Below are positions 1-12,587 of a stretch of 64,000 bases of DNA, piece by piece. The notes below the pieces were generated by a model, which was given only the letters and a program-made list of their open reading frames with translations, searched no databases and had not been told where the DNA came from. The DNA lies in contig JACDTU010000003.1 in assembly GCA_022376465.1 (NCBI GenBank), positions 2,232,001 through 2,296,000 on the forward strand, read 5' to 3'. The stretch is from Cubamyces lactineus (Eukaryota > Basidiomycota > Agaricomycetes > Polyporales > Polyporaceae). The position numbers and the translations under genes were made by a program. How positions within the stretch are numbered: the first letter of the stretch is position 1; each line of letters starts with the position of its first letter.

Positions 1-298
1 GATAACCGCTGACTGCCAGATTCGTTGGGAACAAATCAACCTATGCTCCGACTACAATATGAATATAGTATGCGACATACGCTAGAATGCATATCCATGA
101 GAACTACCGAAATGACTGCATTTAATAAGAGAATCCTCGTACTTTCTGCTTTCTGCGACTGTGAGGTTAGCTTACAAGCGGCGTCTGACTTGCGGAGGTG
201 GTTTTAGCAGAAGATCTGAGATCTGATACGCCCACGCGAGTAGATCTCGAGTATGAACGCGATCTAATCTTTCACGCGCACGGTTTGCCGCAACACCC

Positions 299-3200
299 AT
301 GTCTGCTTCACCGAAAACTCGTCCGCGCGAGCAAGACGATGCTCCTATCGAGGAGCCCGAAGCTAAACGTACCAAGGTCGACTCTGGCGAGGATGCAGAC
401 GGTGATGTGACTATGGATACGGAGCCCCAGGTCGCTGTGGTCAGTCTCGCTGACCTCGAAGAAGAGGACGGCGCGCAAGATGCTGTAAACCAGGAGCCAG
501 AAAGTATGCTTCCTCCAAGCCATGCGTTATTGAACGCGCCGCCGCCAGTGTATGGGCCAGATGGCTCGATGCAACGCATTATGGAGACAGACGTCGGGAT
601 TTCCGAGTATATTGGTTTCGACGTGCCGAAGATTGAGGGTATCATCAAGCAAAGGTACGTGTACTGTCACTCGTGTTCACCTCTTGTCCAACACCCCAGA
701 AGGTTTACAGACTTTTTGGTCTTCGAAGTAGACTTGGATGGCCAGGTTATTCACCTCAAGTCTCTTGGTATGCCCGAATCCTCGAAGAAGGCCGCAGACG
801 CGAAGGCTGCGGCTGCGGCTGGAGACACGGCTACCGAGTCATCTGCAGCACAGCTAACAGAAGGCGACAAAGCGGAGGGTTCAAGCACTGTGGCGGACGC
901 ATCCGTTGAGGATGACACTTTCAAAGCAGCACCCGCTGCTACCTCCGGAAACGAGCAAGAAGCAGCAGCCGCAGAAGAGACCCGCTCCAAGGAAGACACT
1001 GAACCCTGGCCTGAGCGGTTCGATGATTCCTTGAAGCCCTACCTCTCCGAGGAAGTGATTTCCCGAGTGAAAGAGCTCTACTTGGAGGGCCCCGAGCCGC
1101 CCTTCGTGAGCGACAGCGGTTGGGCTGGGCGGAAGGCCAAGCTCGATGGTGCGGAAGATAATAAAGCAGACTCTTCGAAGCCCGTCGAAGCCGCCGCGCC
1201 AGAACCCGAACCTGAGCCTCAAGGGAGAGGAAAACGTGGTCGCGACCGTGGCAGAGGTGGTCGCGGTGGTCGCGGGGGACGAGGAGGAGGGAGGGGTGGA
1301 AGACCTGGTGCACGAGAAGACACTCGCAGAGTGCTGTCGGATGTCTGTGGTCACATGTCCTCGGTCAAAATGAATGAACAATCTGACTCTTTGGCCCTGC
1401 TCGTAGCCGATTGCTTCAAAAGAAACCCGGACTGGGCTTCACAAAGTGATTCGAGACCTGTTTGGCGGCAAGCTCGACACCGAGACTGACACGACCGCGC
1501 CGCCTTCTGACGAAGGCTCGCGTATCGTTATCAAGTGGTCGAAGCGTGGAGGAGGAGCCGCCCGTGGAAGGGGAGGCGGGCGTGGAGGTCGTGCGGAAGG
1601 TGGTGAGTTGAATATTTGCATCGACAAACTATCCATCTAACTCGTTTTTGTAGGTCGTGGAGAAAGAGGCACCTATCCACCCTACATCCATTTTACTTTG
1701 CAGAAAACGAACCGCGATACCCAAGATGCTCTCGCGTACTTGTCACGGACGCTGCACTGCAACGTCAAAGATCTCTCCGTTGCCGGAACTAAGGACAAGC
1801 GCGGTGTCACTGTGCAGCGTGTATCTCTCAGACGCGGCAACAAGACCGTTGAGGATGTTTGGAAGATGGCCAATGGCCTCAACGGCCGCCGGACTATGGA
1901 AGAGATCTTGACGCAACGCGGCGAGCGTGGCGTCAGAGTCGCGGATTTCAACTACCGCAAGGCCAGTTTGGAGTTGGGCATGCTCAAGGGAAATGCCTTT
2001 GTTATCACACTACGGTAATTCGGGCACTTTCCTTGACTATAGTATGAGTTGACCTGGTAATAGGAACGTACGGGTCGATTCTATGGAGACTCTGGATCGT
2101 GCGATGCAAATTATCAAGACGAAGGGCTTCATCAACTACTACGGTTCGTCTGATACGGCCGCTGCGAATTGGTATGCTGAAGCAGCGTCACATAGGCATG
2201 CAAAGGTTCGGCACCGCGTCGATCCCTACCCACACCATTGGACTCGCTCTGTTGAAGGGCGATTGGCATCGTGCAGTTTCCCTCATTCTCCGCAACCGTC
2301 CCGGAGAACACCCAGATGTCGTCGCCGCACGGAACGCTTGGCTAGTCGACGGCGACCTAGACAGGGCTTTGGAATTGATGCCGCGACGCGTTGTTGCTGA
2401 GCGATGCATCCTGGAGAGCTACAAGAAGCAGGGCGGCGACACCAGGAATGCAATGGGCGCATTATCCACGGTGCGTGCCCCCTTGCTTGGGATATACATA
2501 TTCTCACGGTTTACTCGCGTCAGATTCCTCGTAATTTGCGACTTATGTACATACATGCGTACCAGTCTTATGTCTGGAACGCGATCGTCTCCGAACGCAT
2601 CAAGATGCATGGAGCCGACAAGCCCGTCGCAGGTGACCTCGTCTTCGACGAACCTTCCACTGCGAAAGCGGAGAGTGGCGAAGACATCGCTGAGGTCGCG
2701 TTAGAGGCTGCTGAGGGAGAAGTCACGTTGGACGATAAGGCCGCCAATGAGGACGTCGGTAAGTGGTCAGCAAGATTGCGTGCACAGGGGATCTCAATGT
2801 CTCTGTAGCCAAGGATAGCAACTCGGGGAGATCGAGCAAACGATCGAGAAAAGCTTGGGAGCCGCCGAAGGTGAAGGTCCTTGGAGAAGAGGACCTAGAC
2901 AAATACTCCATCTTTGACGTGATCATGCCCTTACCTGGCAAAGACGTCGATTATCCTGGAGGACCGCTCGGAGAGCGTTACAGAGAGTTCCTAAGGAGGG
3001 ATGGGTTGGACCCTGATAACTGGGTCCGCAAGCAGAAGTGCGCGCATGTCCATGTCTTCGTGGCTTTGGCAAAACTCATGCACCTCATCACATAGGGACT
3101 ACACGCTGGGAGGGTCGTACCGCAAAATCCTCCACCTACCAAAGGAGTTGTCTTGGACCGTCATGCGATATACCGACCCCGACGTCCCTCTTGCACAGTC

Positions 3201-3429
3201 AGATGAGGACAAGCTGCTCGGCTTGCCCCCACCAGCGACGGATGAGGATGGTAAATTCCTAGCGCTTCAAATCAACCTGCAGCTCGGTACCGCTGCCTAT
3301 GCCACCATGGCCCTGCGCGAAGTCACCAAGACCGAGACCAGTTCCCACTACCAGACGTCTCTCACTCAGGCCTCAGAGGATCAAAAGTACAGGTCCACCG
3401 AGGCCGTGGAAGACGACGGCACGGATTGA
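299..3429 (+). CDS. PUS7: tRNA/mRNA pseudouridine synthase, TruD/Pus7 family
   Basis: Isomerises uridine to pseudouridine in tRNAs and some other RNAs; Pus7 enzymes act in nucleus and cytoplasm. The start is the ATG before [11 protein letters not shown], which opens a low-complexity acidic/basic leader. After a 45-bp intron (655-699) the frame continues as [12 protein letters not shown], matching the Pus7 N-terminal conserved block. The catalytic TruD motif [12 protein letters not shown] is intact, with its Asp near residue 446 (about position 1794). The C-terminal half carries [13 protein letters not shown] and [12 protein letters not shown], both typical of TruD proteins. I read about eight exons; the second intron (1343-1406) joins LSD to [13 protein letters not shown]. 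An Arg/Gly-rich RGG stretch near 1230-1300 and a second near 1550-1600 are inserted relative to yeast Pus7 and may bind RNA. The frame closes at [10 protein letters not shown]. Confidence 0.93.
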
Positions 3430-3919
3430 AGTGCCCTGCGTGTGGAAATTCACTGACGTGGAGCTACGTGTAGGTATACCTGGCTGTCTGTACTGTGTTG
3501 TATTTCATCGCTTGCCCACGGGCTCGTAGAATATGGACGTCTGCCCTGGGATTATGTGTTGCATGTGGGAATTGTGAACGTTTGCGTGCAAGCGCTGGGA
3601 GCAGGCTAGCCCGATGGCCGCAGTCCGGCGTGTAAGATCGGTTCAGCCACAGCGGTGCTCTCGCACGAGAGTCAGCTCATCCACAAGATGCTTTCGTTTC
3701 TAATCTCACACCGCCGGCGGATCCTCGACTTTCGTTCTAGACGTCTATTCTCAGGTTCAAAAACAAGCATCAGCTGCTCAGTGAAGCCGAGGTTTAACAG
3801 CATACCTCGTCCCGATCGTCGCAAGGCTTATAAGCCGGGCATTCCACGCAAACCTCTTCGCACGGAGCAGCCTCACAACACACCATCTCACTATTGTACT
3901 GCACAACGTTAGCTTGAAG
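3430..3919. other. intergenic, 3' end of PUS7 and promoter of MFS gene
   Basis: This 490-bp gap separates two genes in the same orientation. It must hold the PUS7 polyadenylation region and the transporter promoter. I see a pyrimidine-rich stretch near 3690-3780 but no coding frame with coding-like codon use, no RNA gene and no repeat. Confidence 0.5.
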
Positions 3920-5801
3920 ATGGGCAAAGTAGAAAGGGTGGTGTTCTTGTCCTTGGTGCTAGATCTGTTCGGTGCGTACCTATGCTTGGCGGATCCTAGC
4001 ATCACTGTTGACCTATCTCATCAGCGTTCACCATCCCTCTGCCGTTATTCCCCCGGATCATCGAGTGGTACGCGAAGGTGAGCCTCATCTACTAACCCTC
4101 GCCGACATACCCTGACATGCTCCTAGCGCGAATCCTCAGACCCTAATGGGTTCCTATCCCGCACGCTCTCTTTCGTGTCTTCGACAAGAGCTCTAGTTTA
4201 CCAGCCCACCTCAAACCCTCAACGATGGGACGTCGTTTTGCTTGGTGGCCTCATGGGCTCAGTATTCTCGTGCGTAAACTTTCTGTGCATTGTAGCCGTC
4301 GTTAACAGCCCCATTGGGAACAGAGCGCTACAATGGTCAGCTCCAAGCCACATGCTATGCGAAACACACAAGTGACCCGGTCCTGGACAGGTTCATATCA
4401 CCCCGCATCGGGGCCTTAAGTGACAAGTACGGCCGGAAACGCGTTCTGCTGCTTACGATGATTGGCAACATACTGTCAGGACTGGTGTACGTGAGCTTCT
4501 GAAATACTCGATGCAATGTCCTTACGCTCGGATTAGGTGGCTCAAGTCGACGACATTCGCAACTTACATGCTATCGCGTATTATTGGAGGTCTCAGTGAA
4601 GGCAATGTCCAGCTAGCTATGTGCGTTTCAGGTGTATGGCCTGTTGGATTGAGCTGACCGTATGCCCAGTGCTATCCTCTCCGATGTCACGACTCCTCAG
4701 AACCGCGCAAAGGCTCTAGCCCATGTCGGCATCGCGTTCGCTGTGTGCTTCATCATAGGGCCACCCATTGGAGCTTACTTCGCATCTCGGCCCCTGCCAC
4801 AATCTATCACAGCCTCCGGCATCGAGTTCAACGTATACGCCGTCCCTGCTGCCTTGACAGTTGTCCTCTTGACGATCGAGACTATCTTCCTCGTTGTCGC
4901 CCTGCCGGAGACACGTGGAAAGCATGCTCAGTCAGTGCCGAAACAAACTGCCGCGAACGGTAGTGGAACTACGAACGGCGCAGCGAATGGCAAAGCCAAT
5001 GGCGCGACGCATCAAACGTCCCGACAGGCTACCGTTGTGGACCGCATCCAAATGCTGAAGACGCTGCAGCATCTCCATTTCCTGTTCCTCGGCGTGTTTT
5101 CGGGTGTCGAGTTCACGTTGACATTCCTGACGTTTGACCGTATGTATTCTAGCACATACAACCTTCGCTGCAGAAGCTCATGCATCACAGTGTTCGACTG
5201 GAACAACAAGGAGAATGGCGCGCTCATCGGGTCTATTGGCATCATCAGTGCCCTCCTACAGGGTGGCTACGTCCGCCGTGCCTTGGCAAAGGTTGGAGAA
5301 GGCAACATGGCCCGCCGAGGAATCAGCAGCTGCGCGATTGGACTCATCTTCCTCACGATTCTCCCCCACATGGTAGCGAACCATCGGACTGTCGCCATCC
5401 GTCTACTCCAGGCGGCAGCTGCATGCATGGCGATGACCTCCGCTACTGTTGTGAACTCGCTCACGGCCTACGCTTCAATCCAATGCGATGACGTGTCGGT
5501 CGACGCTGATACCGGCAAGGTCGCAGAGGAGCACCCCGAGCTCGCGAAGGGCAAGGCGCTAGGAAAGTTCCGCTCCTCGGGACAGCTTGGGCGTGCTATT
5601 GGGCCACTTCTTGGTGAGTTGACGCATCCTTTGGGGCGCAATTTGACAATATACTCAACATCGTGTGTAGCTTGTGCATCGTACTGGACTTTCGGACCTT
5701 CGTTGACGTATGCAGTTAGCGCCGTCGCCATGTTCGCGCTATCGTCCAAGATGAAGTCCGTCACCAAACGACGGACAATTCTGTCGACGAAGTCAGAATA
5801 A
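3920..5801 (+). CDS. MFS transporter, DHA1/TetA-like
   Basis: Predicted multi-pass membrane transporter of the major facilitator superfamily, drug:H+ antiporter-1 type, related to TetA-like fungal transporters; the substrate cannot be told from sequence. The first exon encodes MGKVERVVFLSLVLDLF, a hydrophobic first helix. The MFS signature GALSDKYGRKRVLLLT lies in the loop between helices 2 and 3 (about 4410-4460), and the SRIIGGLSEGN segment corresponds to helix 4. A Gly/Asn-rich cytoplasmic loop (around 4920-5020) divides the two six-helix halves. Short introns interrupt the frame; one at about 5137-5190 joins LTFD to LFDWNNKENGALIG, and the last sits before a C-terminal helix that ends in a basic tail. 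The frame appears intact. Confidence is high for family and low for substrate. Confidence 0.85.
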
Positions 5802-6129
5802 AGGACTGCGCGGCGTGTTCCCCGTGTTATCTATTCGTAGTGTGCTGTAGTAGATATCTGGACAACTTAACTTAATGCATACTCTATCTTGTGCGGACAC
5901 AACTCGCAACTCGCGCTCTCGGACTCTGTCATTCAATTGGTATCAGATATGTCGGCCCATTGCCAGATATTGATCCTGGAGGAGCAAACTATCGGCATTT
6001 ACTCTTCTTTTTCAGGCTTGAGGTCGACTGAGTCGGAGCCAGGGCATACGTTGTGCCAGCGTGAAACGCGACTGATAAGTAGACGTATCTTGGCACTGAA
6101 CCGCCACCAACGTCTGTGCAGTGTACACC
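5802..6129. other. intergenic
   Basis: This 328-bp spacer lies between the MFS gene stop and the start of the next gene on the same strand. The AT-rich segment at about 5815-5880 probably contains the 3' end of the transporter. No coding-like frame, RNA gene or repeat was recognised. Confidence 0.4.
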
Positions 6130-7634
6130 ATGCGTTTCCAGACGCGTAACGCATACTACTTGCGAATCTCAGCCACGACGGTTATACCACTATATGTACG
6201 TTCAATATTCCGGAACCGTGGCGGACAGACGCCAATCTACTGAATGTAGCTTTACCTAGACGAACGTCATGTAGAATGGATGTCAGAGCGAGTGCTACAA
6301 CACGTTCTGGCAGATCTTCGTCCTCTGTAAGTCTTTGACTCAGAACCCGGGTGGAATGAAGCTAATATCGCATGCATCAGAATTCTGCCCAAGCTCAACG
6401 CTGAAGCGGATGCACATCTTGGCCCAGGCGGACCCGCAAGTGCGAAACGCGGGACCTTGGATGTGCACAGAGGAGGTAAAAGAACTGGCCACATCCCGCA
6501 ACTCCCCTTCTCACAGATGTTGTTCTTCAGACACGTATCAGTTCGGTTACTTCCTGAGAGCCACTGAGCCTCATGCGGTGCTCATCAAGGTGAGGCGAAG
6601 GTGTCTGCGCGAGTGCTCCATATGCGATGTTCATCTGCGAATCCCGCTTTGGGTAGACGAGAACGTTTGTAGCTGCTCCAAAGCCGACACCTCGAGCGGC
6701 GATGCCCTCCGGCACTTCAACAGCACAACTTCGGAACGTTGTGGCGACTGGAAAGGGAGGGAATAAAAGGAAACCCAAGCCTCGACCTAAGGGGAAAGGG
6801 AAAGCAAGAGCAACTGAACAGGACGAGATATCTATCTCAAGTGAAGATGAAGGTGACACGGCAGCTCCGGGCGCACTCACAGAATCAATAGCAACCCGCC
6901 GTTCGAAGAGGGCACGAAAGGTTGCCGCCGGAGCGTACGCAGAAGATGTGGATGAAGATGCGGATGATATACATCCTCCCGCTGGAAGGGATCCATCCCC
7001 CTCACACACCACGATAGAAGATGGGCAGCTAAATGTGGATACTGCTGTTACCCTCAAGCACGAAGAAACAGAACCTTCGCTTGCGGATTTGTCCGTCCCC
7101 GCGGTGGAGGGAGACGCGCCGGAAGCTAGCGTTGACCAATCACCCATGGAAGTGGAATTCGTTGACGAGGAGGAAGAGGAGAAGCCAAAACCTATCCTGA
7201 AGCTGAGCTATCATGGATTCACGATTCACGGCCGCTGCCTGTGCGTGATCGTCGAACCTTACCCACCCCTGCGCTCGGGCACGCGCGCACCATCCCTCGC
7301 ACCTACGGGTCTGATTGCCCCTCGGGCTCCAAGCATCGCACCTGCGGACTTCGTGCCCACCGGCGGAGCGGGACAACGAGAACGCACCCCACTGTTCCTA
7401 CCCGATTTCGATAGAGAACCCACCCCTGCTCCGGTCATGTCGCGGAACTTGCCACCCGTTCCTCTATTCAACGAGACTGCGGAGGGGAGCGACGAGGAAG
7501 ACGACGGTGGTATGGTTCTGTTCAGCCAGATTCTGAGGTCCATGGGCGACCACCCTCCCGGAATCGCCGAAGATGACGACGAGATAGAGGGTGCGGTGTT
7601 CTTTGGCGACGCAGATGAGACGAGGGAGCTGTGA
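6130..7634 (+). CDS. uncharacterised basic/acidic protein, probably nuclear
   Basis: I do not recognise this gene. The proposed start begins MRFQTRNAYYLRIS, and the frame continues through introns at about 6193-6246, 6312-6380, 6474-6532 and 6588-6655. These joins give continuous protein such as ERVLQHVLADLRPLILPKL and QFGYFLRATEPHAVLIK, which look like a small folded N-terminal domain of about 110 residues. The rest is low complexity: a strongly basic Lys/Pro cluster (KRKPKPRPKGKGKAR, near 6765-6810) that would serve as a nuclear localisation signal, Asp/Glu stretches, and a Pro-rich segment before an acidic C-terminus. It converges with the mitochondrial EF-G2 gene, with 49 bp between the stop codons. 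A chromatin- or RNA-associated role is possible but is inference only. Confidence 0.7.
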
Positions 7635-7683
7635 CGATCTTTACTATAACATTACGAGTAACATACGATAGATCTAGAGGATT

Positions 7684-10234
7684 CTACATGCGACCGAGCT
7701 CCCGCAGTATGTCCACCGCCCTCAAGGCGGATACTTTCCTGAAACCGTCGTTCTCCATATGGAAAAGACCATGTCCGCCGGACAACGCGCGCAGACGAGA
7801 GGAGTAGTCCAACATCTGGCTGAGGGGCGCGATAGCGAGGATGGTGCGCTTCATCCGAGAAGACGTGCCCTTCGCGGCTTTGCCTGTCGACGGAGACATC
7901 CACTGCGGCGGAACGTATGCGCTCTCTTCGACGAATGGTTCTGGTTCCGCCTCTTCCGCCGCGTTGAGATCGAGCACCTCGCCTCCGTGTTCACCCAAGT
8001 CTTCGACCACGCGGCCAACGGAGCCTTCATCGACGGATATCTTCAGCTTGATGTAGGGCTCCATGAGGTCACCTTGGCCGGCAGCACGGATGACTTTGCG
8101 AAGGATAGCGGCGCTGGCACCAGCGAGAACCGAAGGATGTACCTCCTTGGGATAATCGAGCCCGTTGAGCTGAATGCGAGTCCGAGACAGTGCGAGAGTA
8201 GTATTTGGCGAGCTTGATAGAGCGCTAGAGATCCCCCTCGCTACCTGTGCAAGAGGATCGTTGGTGTTCGCGTGCAGTTCGCCTGGGGGCAGGGGTTTTC
8301 CATCCGCCGTCAAGACGACGTTTCCATCCCATAGAGGGTCTGACGACTCGTCCTCGCTGAGTGGTGTGACGTTGAAGTCGAGCTTGATTTGCACAGGTTG
8401 GCCACCGATTTCCGTCTGCCATAGATTGCTGACCCCAGAGATGTCACCAGAGCCGAGGCACTCCCGGAAGCTGACTCGGCGCTGGCCGAACTCGAAGTTT
8501 ACCTTCCATTCATCGCGCAGGCGCGACTCGACAATCTCCAGGTGCAATGCACCGAGACCATGCACGAGCAGCTGTCCCTCGAGCGTTTCCACCCGCACCG
8601 AAGGATCAGTTCGAGCAAGAGCTTTCAATGCCTCCTCAACCGGCTCGAGATCTGCATGTGAATGAGGAATGACAGACACAGACATGAGTGGAGGAGGGGG
8701 GATGATGTCGCGCAGAGAGGATGCATTTGAGCCACCTGCGACAGAAACCAGAGTATCACCGGTACGAGTGTGCTTGAGGCCGAGAACAGCACCAACAGAC
8801 CCGAATGGAAGCGAGTCGACCTCCTCAGCCTCTGCAGCGTACAGCAGAAGCAGTTTAGAAACTTTCTCCCTTTGGCTCTGTGACGCATTGAGGACCGAGC
8901 TCTGACTTTTCAGAGTACCTTTGCTTGAAGATCAGAACGCTAAACCGTTGCGCTCGCACTTGGGGACGTACCTGCGTACACCCGGACGAACGTCATCCAA
9001 CCCTTCCGTTTATCCCAACCGACCTTCCACGCGAGAGCACGGAGCGGGGCGGTCGGAGCCATGACCTTGAGATTCGGATCGACATCGGCCGGGCTTGGCA
9101 ACAGTTCTCCAACGTAGTTCATCAACAATTCCGTCCCGATGTGCTTGAATGCTGAACCGCATAGAACCGGGAGAACATCGTTGCGTAATGTAGCCGCTCG
9201 CAGATGGGGCAGAATTTCCGATGCTTGCACAGACAAGTAGGCCGAAGGGTCTTCCGGCAAGTTGAGCAGCACGTCGAACAGTTCCTCAGAGACCTGAGCC
9301 AGATTGTCGAGCATGGTGACTCGCGCTGGTAGCAGATGTGGGACTATAGGATGTGACGGAGGAAATAGGTCAGACTGCTCGAGCTCGTCCTTGGTCCTAG
9401 GCAGAGGGTGGATGGAAGGCTGGCCCTCGGCATCGAATTTCCAGACTTCCCACTTGACGAGGTCGACTAGGCCCTGAATACCGGGTTCCGCCCGTGCGTA
9501 GTCTTGAGGGTCAAACGAGGCGATGGGCAACGCAATTGCCATCGGCCTGGGATGCAGGCGGTTGGCAAGCACAGAGAGCATGGACGAGCGGAAGGACGCT
9601 CCGGGTCGATCCAACTTGTTGAGGAAGAGGATACGAGAGTTCACGTCGTACCTGCGAGTCGAAGTTAGGTTAGTAACAGCATTGAGCCTTCTGCAGTTCG
9701 TCTCACCTGACTGCCCGAGCTTACCTGTCTAGTTGTCGCCAAACACCTTTGGTCTGAGCCTCGACGCCCTCCACGGCATCTATCAGCACTACGGCTCCAT
9801 CGACTACCCGGCTGGCACTCTCGACCTCCATACCAAAGTCGGCGTGACCAGGAGTGTCAATCAAATTGAATGTCCAGTCTTTCCATCGCACGGGAATGCT
9901 CGCGGACTGGATGGTAATGCCTCGCTCGCGCTCTGCGGGTAGGAAGTCTGTGGTAGTACTGCCGGTATCGACCGAACCTGCTGAAGAGAGGTAGTGTGAT
10001 TGCAGAAGGATAGACTCGGTCAGGGTGGTCTTGCCAGAGTCTTCCGGGTATGATGTCAACAGAGATTCCCGTACTTCAGATTTGTTACCCACCAATGTGG
10101 GCCACAAGGGCCATATTTCGGAGTTTGGAAGGGTCATGTTTCGTTTGCGTTGACAGTTGTCTGAGACATACTCTTCGAGGAAGCCATGCCTGCGGGTCTC
10201 GACAGCGAAATCCTGCAACGAGACGGATGATCAT
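7684..10234 (-). CDS. MEF2: mitochondrial elongation factor G2 (ribosome-recycling GTPase)
   Basis: EF-G2 (GFM2/RRF2) works with the recycling factor to split mitochondrial ribosomes after termination. The start chosen at 10234 gives [20 protein letters not shown], an Arg-rich, acid-poor leader typical of mitochondrial import. A 50-bp intron then splits the P-loop, giving [10 protein letters not shown] joined to [10 protein letters not shown]. The GTPase motifs follow in order: GITIQSA (G2/switch I), [13 protein letters not shown] (G3) and NKLDRPGA (G4). Domain II to V features continue to the EF-G C-terminal block [22 protein letters not shown]. Introns at about 9649-9724 and 8880-8968 are canonical. 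The frame is intact and ends in RELGRM. It is divergent from the methyltransferase gene, with about 246 bp between starts. Confidence 0.92.
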
Positions 10235-10480
10235 GGCCAGTCAAGGCCAAGGATCGAGCAACTTGTCCGTGCAAGTCGCTCCCCAGTCACCTTTGTGCCA
10301 GGGCAGCCGTAGAGCTCAGAGGTAAGGAGGGTGGCTGTTTGAGGCGAGGCCACTGCACGTCAGACACCGAGACAAAGTCAAAAGACAAAAGGTGGGCGCT
10401 CCGCCGGCAAGGCAGGGATCCCTCTTCAACCCAATTGTCCACGACCATGAGTTCCGCATTACCCCTTCCTCGTCCCCCAC

Positions 10481-11513
10481 ATGTCCTCGGCCACCGCACC
10501 AGACTCAGCAGACTTAGACGGCTTTGAAGAACGCCTCCGCCAGAGAGCGATGGCGAAGTCGCATCCACTCGATACCGTCCCTACAGATACCGCGCTGCAA
10601 CCGCGCGGGCTGATTCCAAACACGCCACTTTCGGTCGCGCTCCTCTCGTTCCTGCTTGGCTCTCTCTTCTCCTTGGGACTGCTCCTCTCTGTGACGAATG
10701 GATACGGGCAGTATTGGTGGTCGACATCCCAACTGGGATTCTTCCTCGCCGCGTGGTCAGCTTTCCATTGGGGCGAATTCGCTGTAACAGCGGGCTGGAA
10801 CCGCGACAAGTGCAGCGTGGATTGTGAGCATATTTCTTTCTGATATTCAAAGATCCCTGCATTGACCAGTATCGCTACAGCATTCCTGCTAGAGAACGGC
10901 GCGCTATATCATATTGCGCACTCCGTCGCCCTGCTCGAATACTTGGTTACGCTCTACTTCAAACCAGAGTGGAAGCAGTTCCCATATATTTCATTAGCCG
11001 GTGCGCATTATAGTCCTTGCACGGATGCTGGGTTCGATATAAACAATTGGACTATCAGGAGTTGCAATGACGCTAGTGGGCCAAGCACTGCGATCCGGGG
11101 CAATGATCCACGCGGGCTCAAACTTCTCTCATGTGATGGCATTCCGGAAGGCACAAGGTCATACTCTGGTGACCGATGGAATATATCGGTATGTCTGCCG
11201 TAGTGTGCTCAGAGGACGGGACTAAAGCTGGTCGTAGATGGTTTCGCCATCCTTCGTATGCTGGCTTCTTCTACTGGGCATTAGGCACCCAATTAGTGTT
11301 GCAAAATCCCGTCAGCTTCATTTTCTATGCCGGTGTGCTGTACAAGTTCTTCTCGCGCCGCATACGTGGTATGTTGGAAGCACTCTTGCCGAATAACGTA
11401 GAGCTCACTGTCCACATCGTACAGCGGAGGAGGTTTACCTCCTGCGTTTCTTCGGAGATGACTACCGGAAATACAAACAGTCCGTGGGCACTATGATCCC
11501 CTTCATACCGTAG
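10481..11513 (+). CDS. STE14: protein-S-isoprenylcysteine O-methyltransferase
   Basis: ICMT methylates the C-terminal prenyl-cysteine of CaaX proteins such as Ras, Rho and mating-factor precursors in the ER membrane. The N-terminus is soluble, followed by membrane segments (LLSFLLGSLFSLGLLLSV) and the family block WSAFHWGEFAVTAGWN. The C-terminal half has SGAMIHAGSNFSH, then HTLVTDGIYRWFRHPSYAGF, which is the SAM/phosphatidylethanolamine-methyltransferase-like signature, and finally EEVYLLRFFGDDYRKYK. The frame runs through several short introns: one follows CSVD near 10823, and others join the central helices. It closes after GTMIPFIP. The gene converges with RPL9 with about 210 bp between stops. 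In mushrooms this enzyme would act on lipopeptide pheromones as well as GTPases (established for the family). Confidence 0.9.
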
Positions 11514-11723
11514 CATTGTTGTTTGTGCTGTAGCGATGGGTATTAGAGCTTTTATACGGCTTGTCGATGATTTCCGCGAAGTCGAGCAGTCAATGAATAG
11601 GAATAGCAATACAAGGATGGCTGCATGTGCGTCATATTGTAGTCATAGTAGGACAATAACATGCAAGTTTTGATGAGCCGAGTGAAATGATACCACATGA
11701 ACGTCCAACATGATCGCCAAACA

Positions 11724-12463
11724 TCACTCCTGGTCGATCGTGCCCTTCTCCGAAACGTAGATACCGTCCAAGAACTTACGGATATCCTTGTTCCGTACAC
11801 GGCAGATGCCCTGGATGGACGCAGCTGCAAGAGCGTCAGCTTTTGAGATCACGCACGCAGCTTATGCGTAGGCACTTACCAGATTGTGAGACGTTCTGGA
11901 TGTCAGTGCCCTCAAGAATGAGCTCATCCTTCTGGGCTTTTGACTCCGAGATCGTGACGCCCTCCAGCATGTTAACGTGTCTCACGATCTAGACACACAT
12001 TCAGACAAAAACGCAGGAGTAGGGTAAGGGGTATACTGACCTTCTCGCCCAAGAAGTTACGGATCTCCAACGCGCGGCCGTTGTCCTGGATGATGCAGTT
12101 GATGGGGAAATGGGCGTAGACGGCACGCATCTTGTATTGGAAACCCTGAGGAACGAGATTTCGTGCCTAAGTCCCACCAATTTATCGCTAGCGAAACTAT
12201 CGCACCTTCGTGACACCAGTGATCATGTTGACAATGAGGGACTTGATCGTCCGTAGGCACGCAACGTGCTTGCGGCCACCCTGCCAAACCGCGAGAGTGA
12301 CCTTGTTGGTCTTGCCCTTCTGCAGCCGGATGTCCATGTCGATGTGACGGACATTCTTCGTCAACGTGCCGCGGGGACCCTTGACCGTGATGAGGCGGGA
12401 CTTGATGCTGACTTCAACCCCCTCGGGAATGTCGAGCTCTTCGGTCTTGAGGACGTCCCGCAT
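11724..12463 (-). CDS. RPL9: 60S ribosomal protein L9 (uL6)
   Basis: Structural protein of the large cytosolic ribosomal subunit. The frame begins [15 protein letters not shown] and continues [35 protein letters not shown] and [20 protein letters not shown], closely matching yeast and human L9. Introns lie after MITGVTK (near 12205), after NFLGEK (near 12042) and after IQNVSQS (near 11880). A further intron in the 5' leader is likely: TTCAAG followed by GTCAGT near 12626 and CTGCTGCAG directly before the ATG. That would place the start codon at the first base of an exon and make the leader pyrimidine-rich, as is common for ribosomal protein genes; this part is inference. Expression should be high. 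Confidence 0.93.
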
Positions 12464-12587
12464 CTGCAGCAGAGGTTCCAGGTGTAAGTATACAGCCAGA
12501 GCACATCCAAGCAGCAGCCGAGGAATCCATCGTAATCTCGCCCGATTTCTCGCGTTTTTGAGGAATCCAGCGTTCCGTATGACAGTC

